Positions 12,763 through 23,572 of a stretch of 64,000 nucleotides of DNA are shown piece by piece. The notes beneath the pieces were generated by a model. The model searched no databases. It saw only the letters and a list, made by a program, of their open reading frames with translations, and was not told the DNA's origin. The position numbers were made by a program, and so were the translations under genes. The DNA is from Nannobrachium achirus (lineage: Eukaryota > Chordata > Actinopteri > Myctophiformes > Myctophidae). Numbering within the stretch: position 1 is the first letter of the stretch; the number at the start of each line of letters is the position of its first letter. The stretch is from the NCBI GenBank assembly GCA_963921795.1, contig OY997653.1:61723701-61787700 (forward strand), given 5' to 3'.

Positions 12763-12893
12763 AAAGCATCAAAACAAACTTGGACCGAGGCTGAAATGCT
12801 GTAGACTCGTAAACCATGCTCCTCATGCCTTCTGATTCAAATTCGAACAGAAGGTAAGAGGAGTCAGTTTACTAGGCTAGAAATACTGTGCAC

Positions 12894-13350
12894 CAGGGGT
12901 CCTCAACATTTCCAGGCCAAGGACCCCTTAGCTGAGAGAGAGATGAAGCAGGGACCCCCCACAACATGTAGATTCCATATAGTTTCATTATTTGACAGCA
13001 CAATCATCAGTGTATTTTGGATTCATATCAATTTGTGTTTTCAGATATTTAACCACTTGAACCGTCAATACATAATAAACTTGACATTTCACTCTGTACT
13101 TAGTCTGCTCTTTTTCCCCTCTAGTACACCAAATCTCTTGCCAAAAATAGCCCAGATCTACAAGCTCACAACTGTGAGCTTGTAGATGCTTGTAGATGTA
13201 GATGGCTAATGTTCTCAGAATATGGATGCTTGGGTTCAAGTTAATATAAAAAGGAGCAAAAAGGTTTCTATCACACAAAGATTTGGAGGACCCCCTGAAG
13301 TTACTCTGAGGACCCCCTAGGCGTCCCGGACCCCCTGTTGAAGACCCTTG
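12894..13350. mobile_element. CAGGGGTCCTCAAC-family hAT MITE
   Basis: CAGGGGTCCTCAAC / GTTGAAGACCCTTG, TSD CTGTGCAC/CTGTACAC (7 of 8). A rearranged hairpin module lies at 13145-13200. Confidence 0.85.
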
Positions 13351-13358
13351 CTGTACAC

Positions 13359-14365
13359 CTACACCAGAATCCCCAAATGAAAGGAAACAGGCCACCACCA
13401 CCACCACCATGCAGCTCAGCTACACACACCTCTAGAATACTCAGAAAGGAGGGGAGAGCCTGTTTTATAAGAGTGAGGCAGCTTTGGTTACATCTCACTT
13501 CACTGTGCATTCTATTATACTGCCCCTAATTCTGTACATTCCCCATTGCACATTCCACCTTACCGCTAAGAGGGTTTTAAAGAGGGTTAATGGGTGCATG
13601 TGTCTTCACCTTTTTAAACTTTCTTTTCAGTACTACAGTCCAGGAATCGTCTTGTTGTACATTGTATGGCTGTTGTTGCTTACAGACCCATTTCACCGAT
13701 TGCAATTCCATTCAATTCAATTCAAAGGGCTTTATTGGCATGAGAAAACGTACGTTGCCAAAGCAGAAGTGTATACAATACAATACAATACAATACAATA
13801 CAATACAGTACAATACAATCAGAACAAAATATGTACAGGTCAAAAAATGTTATGTGCAGGCAGAGCAGGGATATATACATTGTTTTTTAAGGTAGTTGGG
13901 TTCTATTTGATATCCTTTTCTTATCACAGCAGCTCACGAATCTGCTGTGTTTGCACATTGTTTTACTTCACCCAGCAGGTATGGGAGTTTTTCATCATTG
14001 TTTTCAAACTCTCCTTGTGTTGCACCTACAGTACAGTATATTAGTAACAAATAAACCCTTCTCGATTCTTGATTATGCAGCAGGTTCTCTATCACAGTTA
14101 TTTTGAGAAAATTCTGTTTTCATGAAAATGTAGCCTAGGTAGGAGATGATCAACTTTGTTGCATAGACTTTCTCAAATATCTATTAGATATCTACCTTCT
14201 CCAAAAAATAGCTATTAGACATCTGTTTTGTGTTCATGGGTCAGTAAAAAGGTTTAAGTCACGAGGACAACAATGATGATGGCGGTGCATGGTCATGATG
14301 ATGATAATGACAGTGACATAAAACAGCCAACTCTGAGGTTGTGCATGTCTTATCACATCAGTGAT
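13359..14365. other. No gene; possible LINE tail and AATAC microsatellite
   Basis: TTCAATTCAATTCAAAGGGC + TTTATTGGCA at 13713 looks like a reversed LINE 3' tail with (TTGAA)n. An (AATAC)n tract lies at 13775-13818. The rest is unremarkable. Confidence 0.4.
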
Positions 14366-14369
14366 CATG

Positions 14370-14508
<139 letters not shown>

Positions 14509-14765
14509 ACTTTATCGTGACTTTAGGCGTTGTGAGCATGTAGATCTGCTATTTTCACAATAGAACCATGTTATACCAAATGTAATGTAGCACTGTGATA
14601 TTGGATCATTCCGTCCTTGACAATAAGCAATCCTACTGTTTAGATGCTGTACAGACGCACACATGGAGCAAAAATGATGTTAGAAAAAATGATTTTTTTT
14701 TTTACTTCGACATCCGACTTTCTCTGGTGGGAGTCGACTTGTGTAATGAAGTCGACTCAGTTGAA

Positions 14766-14808
14766 TTGTCTACTTTTTCGTTAATGCCCTAGTGTGTGCG
14801 CGTGCATG

Positions 14809-14868
<60 letters not shown>

Positions 14869-14885
14869 TGTGTGCGTGTGCGTGT
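14766..14885. repeat. (GTGC)n microsatellite
   Basis: About 14 GTGC units with GTGT edges. Confidence 0.95.
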
Positions 14886-15153
14886 ATGAGAGACAGAAGG
14901 AAGGAAGGCTTGAGGAAATGTGGGTTTGTATGGCTCTCAATGACAGCTCAAAGATTTAGCATCATAAAACAAAGAAACATTATGCAACAGCAGCACATGT
15001 TGGTAATCCCTGCAGACACCGTCTGGACGCCCAAACGCTGCGTCTTGATCCTCCGCAGTGAGCTAACACCCAGGGACGTCACAAGGGGGGAGGGAAAGTG
15101 GGACTGAGTTACTAGGGCCCAAGGTGGTTAATTATTTTATACTTTAGCTATTG

Positions 15154-15226
15154 AAAAATAGCAGATATACAAGCTCACAGCGCGGCACCGAGTGCCGCGC
15201 TGCAAGCTTGTAGATCTGCTATTTTT
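15154..15226. repeat. Hairpin module copy
   Basis: AAAAATAGCAGATATACAAG ... CTTGTAGATCTGCTATTTTT, apex GCGCGGCACCGAGTGCCGCG. Confidence 0.9.
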
Positions 15227-15475
15227 GAAAAGTCGTGAAAATGTGTGCAAATCTTTGAATATATGTATTTTTTTAAGCAAACATTTGTAACTCAAATTTT
15301 GCTTCTGGGGTGGTCCCTGGAACTCAATATTTTGAGATGGGGTTCCGTGGCCAAATACATACCATTTTGGGGGTCCTTCACATGAAAAGTTTTGAGCTCC
15401 ACTGACATAGAAACATAGGTTTTTCAAAAAAACTCAGGAGGATTTTGAAATATTCAAAGATTTTCATGATTTTTC

Positions 15476-15548
15476 AAAAATAGCAGATCTACAAGCTCGC
15501 AGCACGGCACTCGGTGCCGCGCTGTGAGCTTGTATATCTGCTATTTTT
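15476..15548. repeat. Hairpin module copy
   Basis: AAAAATAGCAGATCTACAAG ... CTTGTATATCTGCTATTTTT, apex CGGCACTCGGTGCCG, the reverse orientation of the partner copy at 15154. Confidence 0.9.
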
Positions 15549-15668
15549 CAATAGTTAAAGCACAGGGCCCCCGCAGTGAATCCTTGTACCCAGGGGGGGG
15601 GGGCCCAGAATTTGGTGTGACACCCCTGGTAAGACCTCCGTCTTGATCCTCCTTGGTGAGGTAACACC

Positions 15669-16355
15669 TCCCTGTTTAACTGGAGCTCAGTCTGTTGTTT
15701 GTTTTCCTTAACAAAGGTAGTATTATCTTCCCCGACCTTCGACCCTGGGGCGAGAGCTTTCTAGACGCCCCAGAGTGGTGATGCAATTTGAGACTTAACT
15801 TCAGCCAATGTGATTAGCAGCAGCACCTGAAAACCCAGATGGTACCTCCCTCCCTCCGCAGGCCCGCTGGTGATGCTGTCAGACCTGGCACGTACCACTT
15901 CTTGGACAAAGGGGGAGGCAGAAATGTAGACAAACTAGAAGGTCGGCCGGCTACGCCGGCCTCCCCTCTAGGTCGCCGCGTTGCATCTATAGGAGTAGAT
16001 ATTCGTCGAAAACAAACCCCTGAGGTACAAAAGTTTGAAAAGTTGGTAAAAAAAATGTTTTTTGAAAAAAAAAGGTTTTTTGGAGAAAAAAAAAGTTTTT
16101 GGAGAAAAAAAAGAATTTTTGAAAAAAAAAGTTTTTTGAAAAAAAAATGTTTTTTGAGAAAAAAATGTTTTTTGAGAAAAAAAAAGTTTTTTGAGAAAAA
16201 AAAAAGTTTTTTGAGAAAAAAAAACTTGAGAAAAAAAAAGTTTTGAAAAAAATAAAAAATGAAACGTATTGGTGATGCGATGACGTGGTGTATACGGATG
16301 TTACTGCGATTGAGGTGAAAGAGAAAAGTGGAAAGTTGTGAGCTAACTATTAGCT

Positions 16356-16360
<5 letters not shown>
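15669..16360. repeat. Unique stretch, then a purine/T low-complexity array
   Basis: 16030-16250 is an irregular array of about 20-bp GTTTTTTGAGAAAAAAAA units. The Lys/Phe-rich frame across it is a by-product. 15669-16020 shows no gene. Confidence 0.7.

Positions 16361-16411
<51 letters not shown>
16361..16411. repeat. (TG)n microsatellite
   Basis: About 25 TG dinucleotides. Confidence 0.95.
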
Positions 16412-16414
<3 letters not shown>

Positions 16415-16646
16415 CTGGCTACGCCCCCCTCGGTTGAAATTGGATCCGCCGGTCCCATAGCTGGGAATACGAGCCAATCACCGGTCACCATGGCAACGGG
16501 GGGCCAATGATAGAGTTATGGGCGGTATTCCCTACGTTCTACCTACATCGGACGTTCTCCCTACCTACCGCTTGGAAGTGGGATGCGGCTTTAAGCCAAT
16601 TGTAAATATAAGATGGAAACTATTTTCCCTCCCTGAAATTGTAGGG

Positions 16647-16829
16647 CAGTGGTTCTCAAACGTTGAGATTTGAGGGTCCCCCCTTAACTTTGACAGTGTA
16701 CAAATGGAACCAAATGGACCCTAACGGGTCCTTTTGGTTCCATTTGTAAATTTACAGACTTGTAAGGGTCAATTTAGACCCCCATAAAGGAACCTAGAGA
16801 GTCCCTGCAATCCACTTTGAGAACCACTG
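16647..16829. mobile_element. CAGTGGTT-family hAT MITE
   Basis: CAGTGGTTCTCAAACG / CTTTGAGAACCACTG, perfect TSD TTGTAGGG (16639-16646, 16830-16837). Alternative core GTGTACAAATGGAACCAAAT. Confidence 0.92.
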
Positions 16830-16840
16830 TTGTAGGGGCT

Positions 16841-17276
16841 AGTCCCAGTTGGGCGGTGTCCCAGTTGGGCGGTGTCCCAGTTGGGCCGTGTCCCAGTTGG
16901 GCGGTGCAGCGATAAGGCGGTGGGGGAGCCTTTCCAACAGACTGTAAAGCAAGCGATCTTCATCCCATTCATGCGTTTATCGTGCGCTTGGCCAGGCCTT
17001 ACGGCCTGGGCATAAATATAACGATTGCATTCACCCCGGCATTCACCCCCGCTCCTCGCAGGCACTCGCGCCTGCGGCGCTCGGGCGCGAAGAGCAGGAC
17101 CAAGGTCCGCTGGCCTTCGCGCCGCTTGCAATGTCGTGGACAATAACTGTGACATATAACCATTGTATTATTGCTCATCAAATTTTCGGCGAGAAATCGA
17201 TGGGGTCTCATAGCTGTACGCTTGCCGCCTAACGCTACACCATGCCCAACTGGGACACCGCCCAACTGGGATTTTC
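16841..17276. mobile_element. GC-rich TIR element with 16-bp subterminal repeats
   Basis: The left end has four tandem copies of CCCAGTTGGGCGGTGT; the right end has two inverted copies (ACACCGCCCAACTGGGA). Flanks are CTGTTGTAGGGGCT (16827-16840) and CTGTTGTAGGGCT (from about 17279), a long TSD-like repeat with one indel. The right end has a few extra bases (TTTTCC) beyond the TIR. Confidence 0.7.
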
Positions 17277-17394
17277 CCTGTTGTAGGGCTTGCAATGTGT
17301 TGTTGGGAGGCTAACCAAATGGGGAAGGGGAGTCTCTCGGTGACACCTTTCTGGGCAAAGCATTTTAAATTAATCCAGACAGATGTGAATCATT

Positions 17395-17620
17395 GCATCA
17401 TTGTAAAATCGTACCACTGTATGCAAACTGTTAATAAAGTATTCAATCAATCAATTAATTTAATCTTCTGGACCCCCTACCTCTGAGAGTGTATAAATGG
17501 AAGTAAATAGCCCCATCCATTTGCTTCCATGTTACACAATCACAGAGAGACATGCAAGAGTTATTTGGAACCCCCTCCAGGACTCCAGATGTCCCTGGAC
17601 TCCACTTTGAGAACCACTGC
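17395..17620. repeat. LINE tail followed by a decayed CAGTGGTT MITE
   Basis: TGTTAATAAAGTATTCAATC + AATCAATTAATT is a LINE 3' tail of the type seen at 33075 but in + orientation. The segment 17465-17618 ends CTTTGAGAACCACTG and carries a diverged alternative core. Confidence 0.6.
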
Positions 17621-17625
17621 CTTAG

Positions 17626-18500
17626 ACAAATTAAGGTTATTTAAATTGAATTATTTATTATGCTGCAGAAATATTAAAATAATAATGTATAGTGAGTAAA
17701 GTAAGTAAGTAATCCCATCCTGTCTGTACTCCTTGGGTCGCAGCTGGGGGGCAACAAGCCATAGCTAAACTCTTTGTTGGAGGATAATGTTTGAGGATAT
17801 TGTGAAATGTCTGCTGGCTGCATCATGGGAGCCTGCCTCCATGTTTAGACCATCGCAGCAAAAGCTGTTGTATATTCTTTCCCTCATTAACAACTTATGT
17901 GGCCCTGTTGCGACAAATTTCAGCCTTCCGGCACTTAAAACAAAATGCAACAAATATCTGTGACAGCGGTTTACTGTAGTGTAGGTCCAGGCATGGTTGG
18001 TAGCAGCAGGTACCAGTGAGTGTGCACACATACTGTATGAATGCTTATGTTATGTATACTGCCTGTGAGTGCATGAATGGGTGCACCTGTAGCAGGACAC
18101 CGGCCCAGTGTTTGGAAACCAGTAATCCAAGGTATACAATATACTGTCACTCAATCACGATCAACGTACAACACGGACCGGCCACGCAACAACTACCAGA
18201 TGTGTGTTGTGTTGTGTACCACATGCATGGTTAAACAGCCTGTTGCTGGTCTCACATCTAGAAATGAAATTCAGCTGGTCAAGAAAACGGCAACGTCTAT
18301 GAATATATAGAGATATATACATGCAAATATACCTGTGTGTGTTTTTATGTCGTTAAAACTATGTGTAAATGGAGTGTGGAGGCATAATGCATGTGACTCT
18401 GTGTATTAGAGTATGTTATATTTATATCTTTATTCTGTTTTCAATGTATTTCTTTGTATATCTCATACAGTACCTACCCAACTATTTTATTGTATTTTAT
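17626..18500. other. No gene seen
   Basis: Unique AT-rich sequence with short GTAAGT repeats near 17696. Nothing recognisable. Confidence 0.4.
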
Positions 18501-18509
18501 TATCTATAT

Positions 18510-18699
18510 CAATGGTTATCAAAGTGGATTTCAGGGACTTTACAGGTTCCTTTATGGGGGCCTAAATTGTCCCTCGCTAGTCTGTAACTCTGACAGTGTA
18601 CAAATGGAACCAAATGGACCCGTTAGGGTCCATTTGGTTCCATTTGTACACTGTCAGAGTAAGGGGAGACCTTCAAATGTAAAAGTTTGAGAAACACTG
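18510..18699. mobile_element. CAGTGGTT-family hAT MITE
   Basis: CAATGGTTATCAAAG / TTTGAGAAACACTG, TSD ATCTATAT (18502-18509, 18700-18707). The alternative core is a perfect palindrome around CCAAATGGACCC (about 18590-18658). Confidence 0.87.
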
Positions 18700-18857
18700 A
18701 TCTATATTACCGGTGTATCTGGAGACCTGTTCATGGTGTTGCTGGGACGGGGAGTGGGACAATAGAAAGTCTGTTGACAGGAGGCACACTTGGACCTTTG
18801 TCTTTGTGGAGGATGGAACTGACTTTATAATGGACTGAAGTTGGACTGGTATAGGAC

Positions 18858-19259
18858 TAGGGATGCATGGGACGACAAGCGATATTATCGTTTATCGTGA
18901 TAAAAAAACACTCACAATAATGGTATTGTGGAGATTACATTTAGCGTGATATCGTCCTCCGTCATGCACTGGGATCAATTCACCTTTTATTTGCCGAGCT
19001 GCATATCCGGTACCACTTAAACCCTCTATAATTGGTAAAAGGTACTTAAATATACGTACTTGATACAGTATTTTTTTACCACTCTCTATCAAATGTCTTT
19101 GCCAAAAAATTGCAGATCTACAAGCTTGTAGATCTGCTATTTTTTGGCAAATGTTCAGCCCCAGGATAATGGATTTTGATTATTGTGATAATATCGTAAA
19201 TCGTCATTTTTTTTGTCACAATAATCGTGATATGATATTTTCATATCGTCCCATCCCTA
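18858..19259. mobile_element. GGGATGGGACGATA-family hAT MITE
   Basis: TAGGGATGCATGGGACGAC / ATATCGTCCCATCCCTA, TSD TATAGGAC/CATAGGAC (7 of 8). Central 54-bp hairpin module at 19098-19151 extends to TTTGCCAAAAAAT / ATTTTTTGGCAAA. Confidence 0.87.
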
Positions 19260-19633
19260 CATAGGACCTCTCACCTTTGGACCGTATGAACCGTAACATA
19301 AAGTTAACGTTAAGAAAGCTTACATTGTAATTTTTCTCTGCTATAACTCTGCTGCCCAAGATGACCTGCTTGCTCTATATACAAAATAATAAACGGCGAT
19401 GTTTATTCAATGTTTATTCATCCATACATACAGTAGGTTCAGGCTGTATCTACATTCACCTCATCCACCGGGTCTTGTTGGTTTTGGCAGAGGGACAAAG
19501 TCACCCCCTGTATTAGACCACTCTTGCATATCTCTGATTGGCCCATAGGTTAAGTGTGGAGGAGTGGGGTGGACCCCCCCCCCCTCCCCCCCCACCTGGG
19601 TAGACCGCAGCAGAAAGATAGGCAACAAGGGAC

Positions 19634-20106
19634 GCGACCGCGTATTTCCCGGTGAACCTAAGCGCAACGGTGGGGGCTTGGGAGTGTGGGGAACACGCAC
19701 CACGACTATTGCTGATGATGGAGAGGTTAATTCTATAGCTTAGCCTTTATGTATTGAGAATGAGAGCCGAGGCACTCTTGCCGATTTAGTAAGAGACTCG
19801 TCACCAATTGCAAGATATTTAAAAGTTATTTGGGGCCATGATGATAACCTTTTCTTCCCACAACTAGACTAAGGATTTATATTGTCTGTGTTATTGTTTA
19901 CAACCAAAATTATTCACGTGTGGCAAGATCGCGGTTCCACTAGTTTTTAGTAGGCTATAGTGTATGCTTAGAAGCCTTTTCAGAAGTTAATTTAATGTTT
20001 TCCATTTAATGATGTCCTTTATTAGTTGTTTTTCATAAGCTCGCGACCCTCCTTGCCCATCGGCCCCCACCTTTGCGCACAGGTTCACCGGGAAATACAC
20101 GGTCGC
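19634..20106. mobile_element. TIR element with 9-bp TSD (MULE-like)
   Basis: About 55-bp TIRs, GCGACCGCGTATTTCCCGGT at the left and ACCGGGAAATACACGGTCGC at the right. Perfect 9-bp TSD ACAAGGGAC (19625-19633, 20107-20115). The interior is AT-rich and non-coding. Confidence 0.85.
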
Positions 20107-20509
20107 ACAAGGGACAGGGTTTTATAAGAGGAGATTGGCCTCATTTTCAGTTGCCAAAAGAGCCCGAGGCGATCTGTTCACCCCAAGTTACCTCTCCAAA
20201 CAAACTGCGTGTGGTAAGAAAAAAAAGACACAGTGTACACACTAAGAAGATTCCTATAACAGACTGATGGCATCGCTGGACCCTAAGTGGTCTCTGGTTA
20301 GTCTGGAGGCCCCTGTGGTTGTTTGGTCTCGGTGGCGCGGAACCTCCAGACTGTGTGTCAAATGACAGAGAGGTCAGAGCGGAGGTCGATGGGCCGAGAG
20401 GCTGAGTGACCATAGTGAACTGAATCATACCAGTGGTTCTCAACCTTGATGAGATGCATCAGGCCAGCAGTTTTCAACCTTTTCTCATATCAAGATCCAT
20501 TATTTAGCC

Positions 20510-20670
20510 CCGTGGTTCTCAAACTTTGAAATTTGAATGTCTCCCCTTAACTTTGACAGTGTACAAATGGAACCAAATGGACACTGTCAAAGTTACAGAC
20601 TTGTAAAGGGTTAATTTAGACCCCCATAAAGGAAACTAGAGAGTCCCCGAAATCCACTTTGAGAACCATG
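20510..20670. mobile_element. CAGTGGTT-family hAT MITE
   Basis: CCGTGGTTCTCAAACTTTG / CTTTGAGAACCATG, TSD ATTTAGCC (20502-20509, 20671-20678). It has the alternative core GTGTACAAATGGAACCAAAT. Confidence 0.85.
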
Positions 20671-20845
20671 ATTTAGCCCAATCTGCATTTGAGAACTACG
20701 GTACCCCCATATGGGATTTAGTCTCTCAGACCCAAAACGTAAAATATTTGGTTGTTGTTGGATAATAACTCCATGATGTATTGATGTGGTACATAGGAGA
20801 GATAACAGTGTAGATTTCTTGTAAATTAAGTAATACATATGTTTA

Positions 20846-21535
20846 ACTCATTCTGTGCCTATCCCGAACATGTTCGGGATATGTTCAATCCAAAACATTT
20901 TTTTTTTTATTAATTGACTTACCCTGAGCTGCTTGTAGAGCCGTGGGTGGTCCTGGCTCGTCCTACGCTAGCCAGCTAGCCATTTTACATGGTCCGACGA
21001 TATATTCCATTAAAAATGGTTTAAAATACATTTTTGAGACCCCCAATGTTCACCGAATGTTCAGCGCCGCTTCCGGAACGTAGTCCAGTGTGCCTATCCC
21101 GAACATGTTCGGGATTTTTAATGAAATGAATAAAATGATCCGAGGCCTTCTGAAGCCTGAGCCTAAATTTAAAATCCAGTGGTCCAAATCCTGGGGAAGC
21201 CATGCCGGCCGTGAGCCGCGAACGTAGCCGCGAATCGCCGCCGAATCCAATGAAAAACCACATCTTTGGAGGCCCATATCTCTGGATTGTGTTTTTAGGG
21301 ATGTGGCGCGAGGTTTATTTACGGCGAAATCGCCGAAAAATGATCTTTAAAATGACAAAATGGGAATAGCTATTCTGTTAGCATTATCATCCGGGACCTT
21401 TCCATGACGTGCACGAACGTGAGCACGCGCGTCACTGCAACGTGAGCCCCCGGATGCTAATGCAGTCCCCTATGGGAGAAAGTCTGGCATTCTTTGGTGC
21501 CCTCTAGGGGCTGGCACTGGAAGCGTTAACAATGA
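20846..21535. repeat. GC-rich dispersed repeat with two GAACATGTTC palindromes
   Basis: TGTGCCTATCCCGAACATGT + TCGGGAT occurs at 20853 and again at 21088. The remainder is GC-rich with CGNCGAAATCGCCG motifs and resembles fish repeat sequence. No coding frame was recognised. Confidence 0.45.
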
Positions 21536-21716
21536 TTTAACTCTTGAGAGCGTAAAATGAAACCAAATGAACCCGTAAAGGTCCGTTATGGTTTTATTTT
21601 ACCCTCTCAAGATTTAAAGATCTTTAAGTGTCCATTTGGTTACCAACTCTACATCATTTAGCTGGAGACCACCTGGAACCCCCTCAGGGACCACTGGTGG
21701 TCCCCAGACCACTGGT
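21536..21716. mobile_element. Decayed CAGTGGTT-family MITE
   Basis: Core AATGAACCCGTAAAGGTCCG-type palindrome between CTCTTGAGAGCGTA and TACCCTCTCAAGA, then GGACCACTGGTGGTCC...ACCACTGG. Confidence 0.5.
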
Positions 21717-21839
21717 TGACGCAATGTTTCATCTCTGGGACCACAATCTACAGTAAACTGTAACATTGTCAATGATAGTTTAACTCCCAGAGTTGCAGTT
21801 AGAGTTAACCCATTCAGAACGCGTACATATTATTGTGTA

Positions 21840-22335
21840 TCATTTTGTTATGCTTTAACTATTGAAAAATAGCAGATATACAAGCTCACACTGCGAGCTT
21901 GTAGATCTGCTATTTTTGAAAAATCGTGAAAATTTGAATTTTGACCCGAAGTGTCTTTTGAATCCTTCTAAGATTCTTTTAAAAACCTATGTTTCTATGT
22001 CAGCAATCTGGCCAGCCATCGTCAAAGAAAAGGTCCTTTTCACTTAACTGGAGCTCAGTTAGTCTGTTCTTGAGACACTACTATGTCAGTGGTTCTCAAA
22101 CCTTTTCATGTGAAGGACCCCCCAAAATGATATTTATTTGGCCACGGACCCCCATCTCAAAATATCTAGTTCCAGGGACCCCACCAGAAGCAAAATCTTA
22201 GTTACAAACGTTCGCTTTGAAAATACATATATTCAAAGATTTGCACACATTCTCACGACTTTTTCAAAAATAGCGGATCTACAAGCTCGAGCTTGTAGAT
22301 CTGCTATTCTTCACTGGTTAAAGCATTCAATAATT
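21840..22335. mobile_element. GGGGCGTCACAAG-family composite, partial
   Basis: Only the two hairpin modules (21863-21920 and 22265-22312, both with shortened apices) and the CAGTGGTTCTCAAACCTTTT middle segment remain; the outer ends are missing. Confidence 0.7.
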
Positions 22336-22570
22336 CTAGGCCTAAATGGGTCCATTTGGACCCCCGGTGGTTCCCAGACCCATCAGTCTCAACATTGGAC
22401 ACCCTTAACAAGAGGCAGAGATGGTCTGCTCGCTTTCACGTGAAATAAAAGAAAGTGGTCACACTGGGTTTTTAATATGAACAGGTCACCTGTCACACTA
22501 GTATATACTCTATGTTCCTCTGTGACCAGCAGCACTCTGACATCACGTTCCTCCACCACGTTTTCCCCTG

Positions 22571-22878
22571 GCCTGGCTGTGTGTGAGGCACAGAGGCAAC
22601 GTGCACACGTGCACACACTCTATAACACACTGTGTGTGAGGCACAGAGGCAACGTGCACACACTCTATAACACACTGTGTGTGAGGCACAGAGGCAACGT
22701 GCACACGTGCACACACTCTATAACACACTGTGTGTGAGGCACAGAGGCAACGTGCACACATTCTATAGCACACTGTGTGTGAGGCACAGAGGCAACGTGC
22801 ACACGTGCACACACTCTATAACACACTGTGTGTGAGGCACAGAGGCAACGTGCACACGTGCACACACTCTATAACACA
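22571..22878. repeat. Minisatellite with two unit lengths
   Basis: Six units of GTGTGTGAGGCACAGAGGCA + ACGTGCACAC..ACTCTATAACACACT. Long and short units of about 52 and 42 bp differ by an internal GTGCACAC duplication. Confidence 0.88.
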
Positions 22879-23026
22879 CTCCATGGAAACTAAAATCTGC
22901 CTCCGAGGTGAGTTGCGGGTCTACTTTTAATGCCTTTAATGCAGGGCCCATATGGGCAGCTTCAAACTGAGACCCCTGCTCTGCTGTGCACATTGGAGAG
23001 AACCTCACCCAGATGAACCCCCTAGC

Positions 23027-23572
23027 TCTGGTCCAGAGCGTCAGCTGCAATGACGCTCTGACAGACTGCTGGCTAAAAGACTAGACCAGGATTTCTGTTC
23101 CCCTACGAGGGCTCAACTTCAGTCAAAATAAACAAAACTACTTTATATATACTCACCTATCCAAAGGTAGTTTTCCATTGTTGAAAGTCTTTTCTCCGCA
23201 CTGGTAAATCTCTCAGCACCCCATCCACTCTGTAAAATACATTATTTTTGTCATGAAATAAAGCGCATCCAACTCGACCGTCACTTATTTCCGGGTTGTG
23301 TCTGCGGTGGCCACTGGGCGGCTCGAGGTGGGTGCGTTTTATATCATGACAAAAATAATGTATTTTACAGAGTGGGTGGGGTGCTGAGAGGTTTCCCACC
23401 GTGGAGAATAGACTTTAAACAACACAAAACTACCTTTGGTTTGGTGAGTAGTGAAGTAGTTTAGTTTATTTTGACAGAAGTTGAGCCCTCGTTGGGGCTG
23501 AGAAATCCTGGTCTAGTCTTTTAGCCAGCAGTCTGTCAAAGCGTCAATGCAGCTGATGCTCTGGACCATAGC
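23027..23572. mobile_element. Long-TIR MITE
   Basis: Arms of about 230 bp: TGGTCCAGAGCGTCAGCTGC...AGACTGCTGGCTAAAAGACT is mirrored by AGTCTTTTAGCCAGCAGTCT...CAGCTGATGCTCTGGACCA, reaching GTAAAATACATTATTTTTGT in the middle. The flanks share TAGCT only. Confidence 0.75.

Larger units (their letters stand above)
15041..15668. mobile_element. GGGGCGTCACAAG-family composite MITE with long flanking repeat
   Basis: The element at 15071-15628 (CAGGGACGTCACAAG / GTGTGACACCCCTG) has two hairpin modules (15154-15226, 15476-15548). A 30-bp direct repeat, CGTCTTGATCCTCC..GTGAG, flanks it at 15041-15070 and 15639-15668 (26 of 30 matching), with 10 bp between the element and the right copy. Confidence 0.8.

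Noticed and set aside
15839-16246. 135-aa Lys/Phe-rich reading frame
   Set aside because: Most of it is the A/T low-complexity array; there is no conserved motif or splice context.
16769-17155. 128-aa minus-strand frame in GC-rich sequence
   Set aside because: It crosses two different transposon ends and the target duplication, so it cannot be one gene.
22377-23050. Cys/His/Thr-rich minus-strand frames
   Set aside because: They are translations of the 42/52-bp minisatellite.
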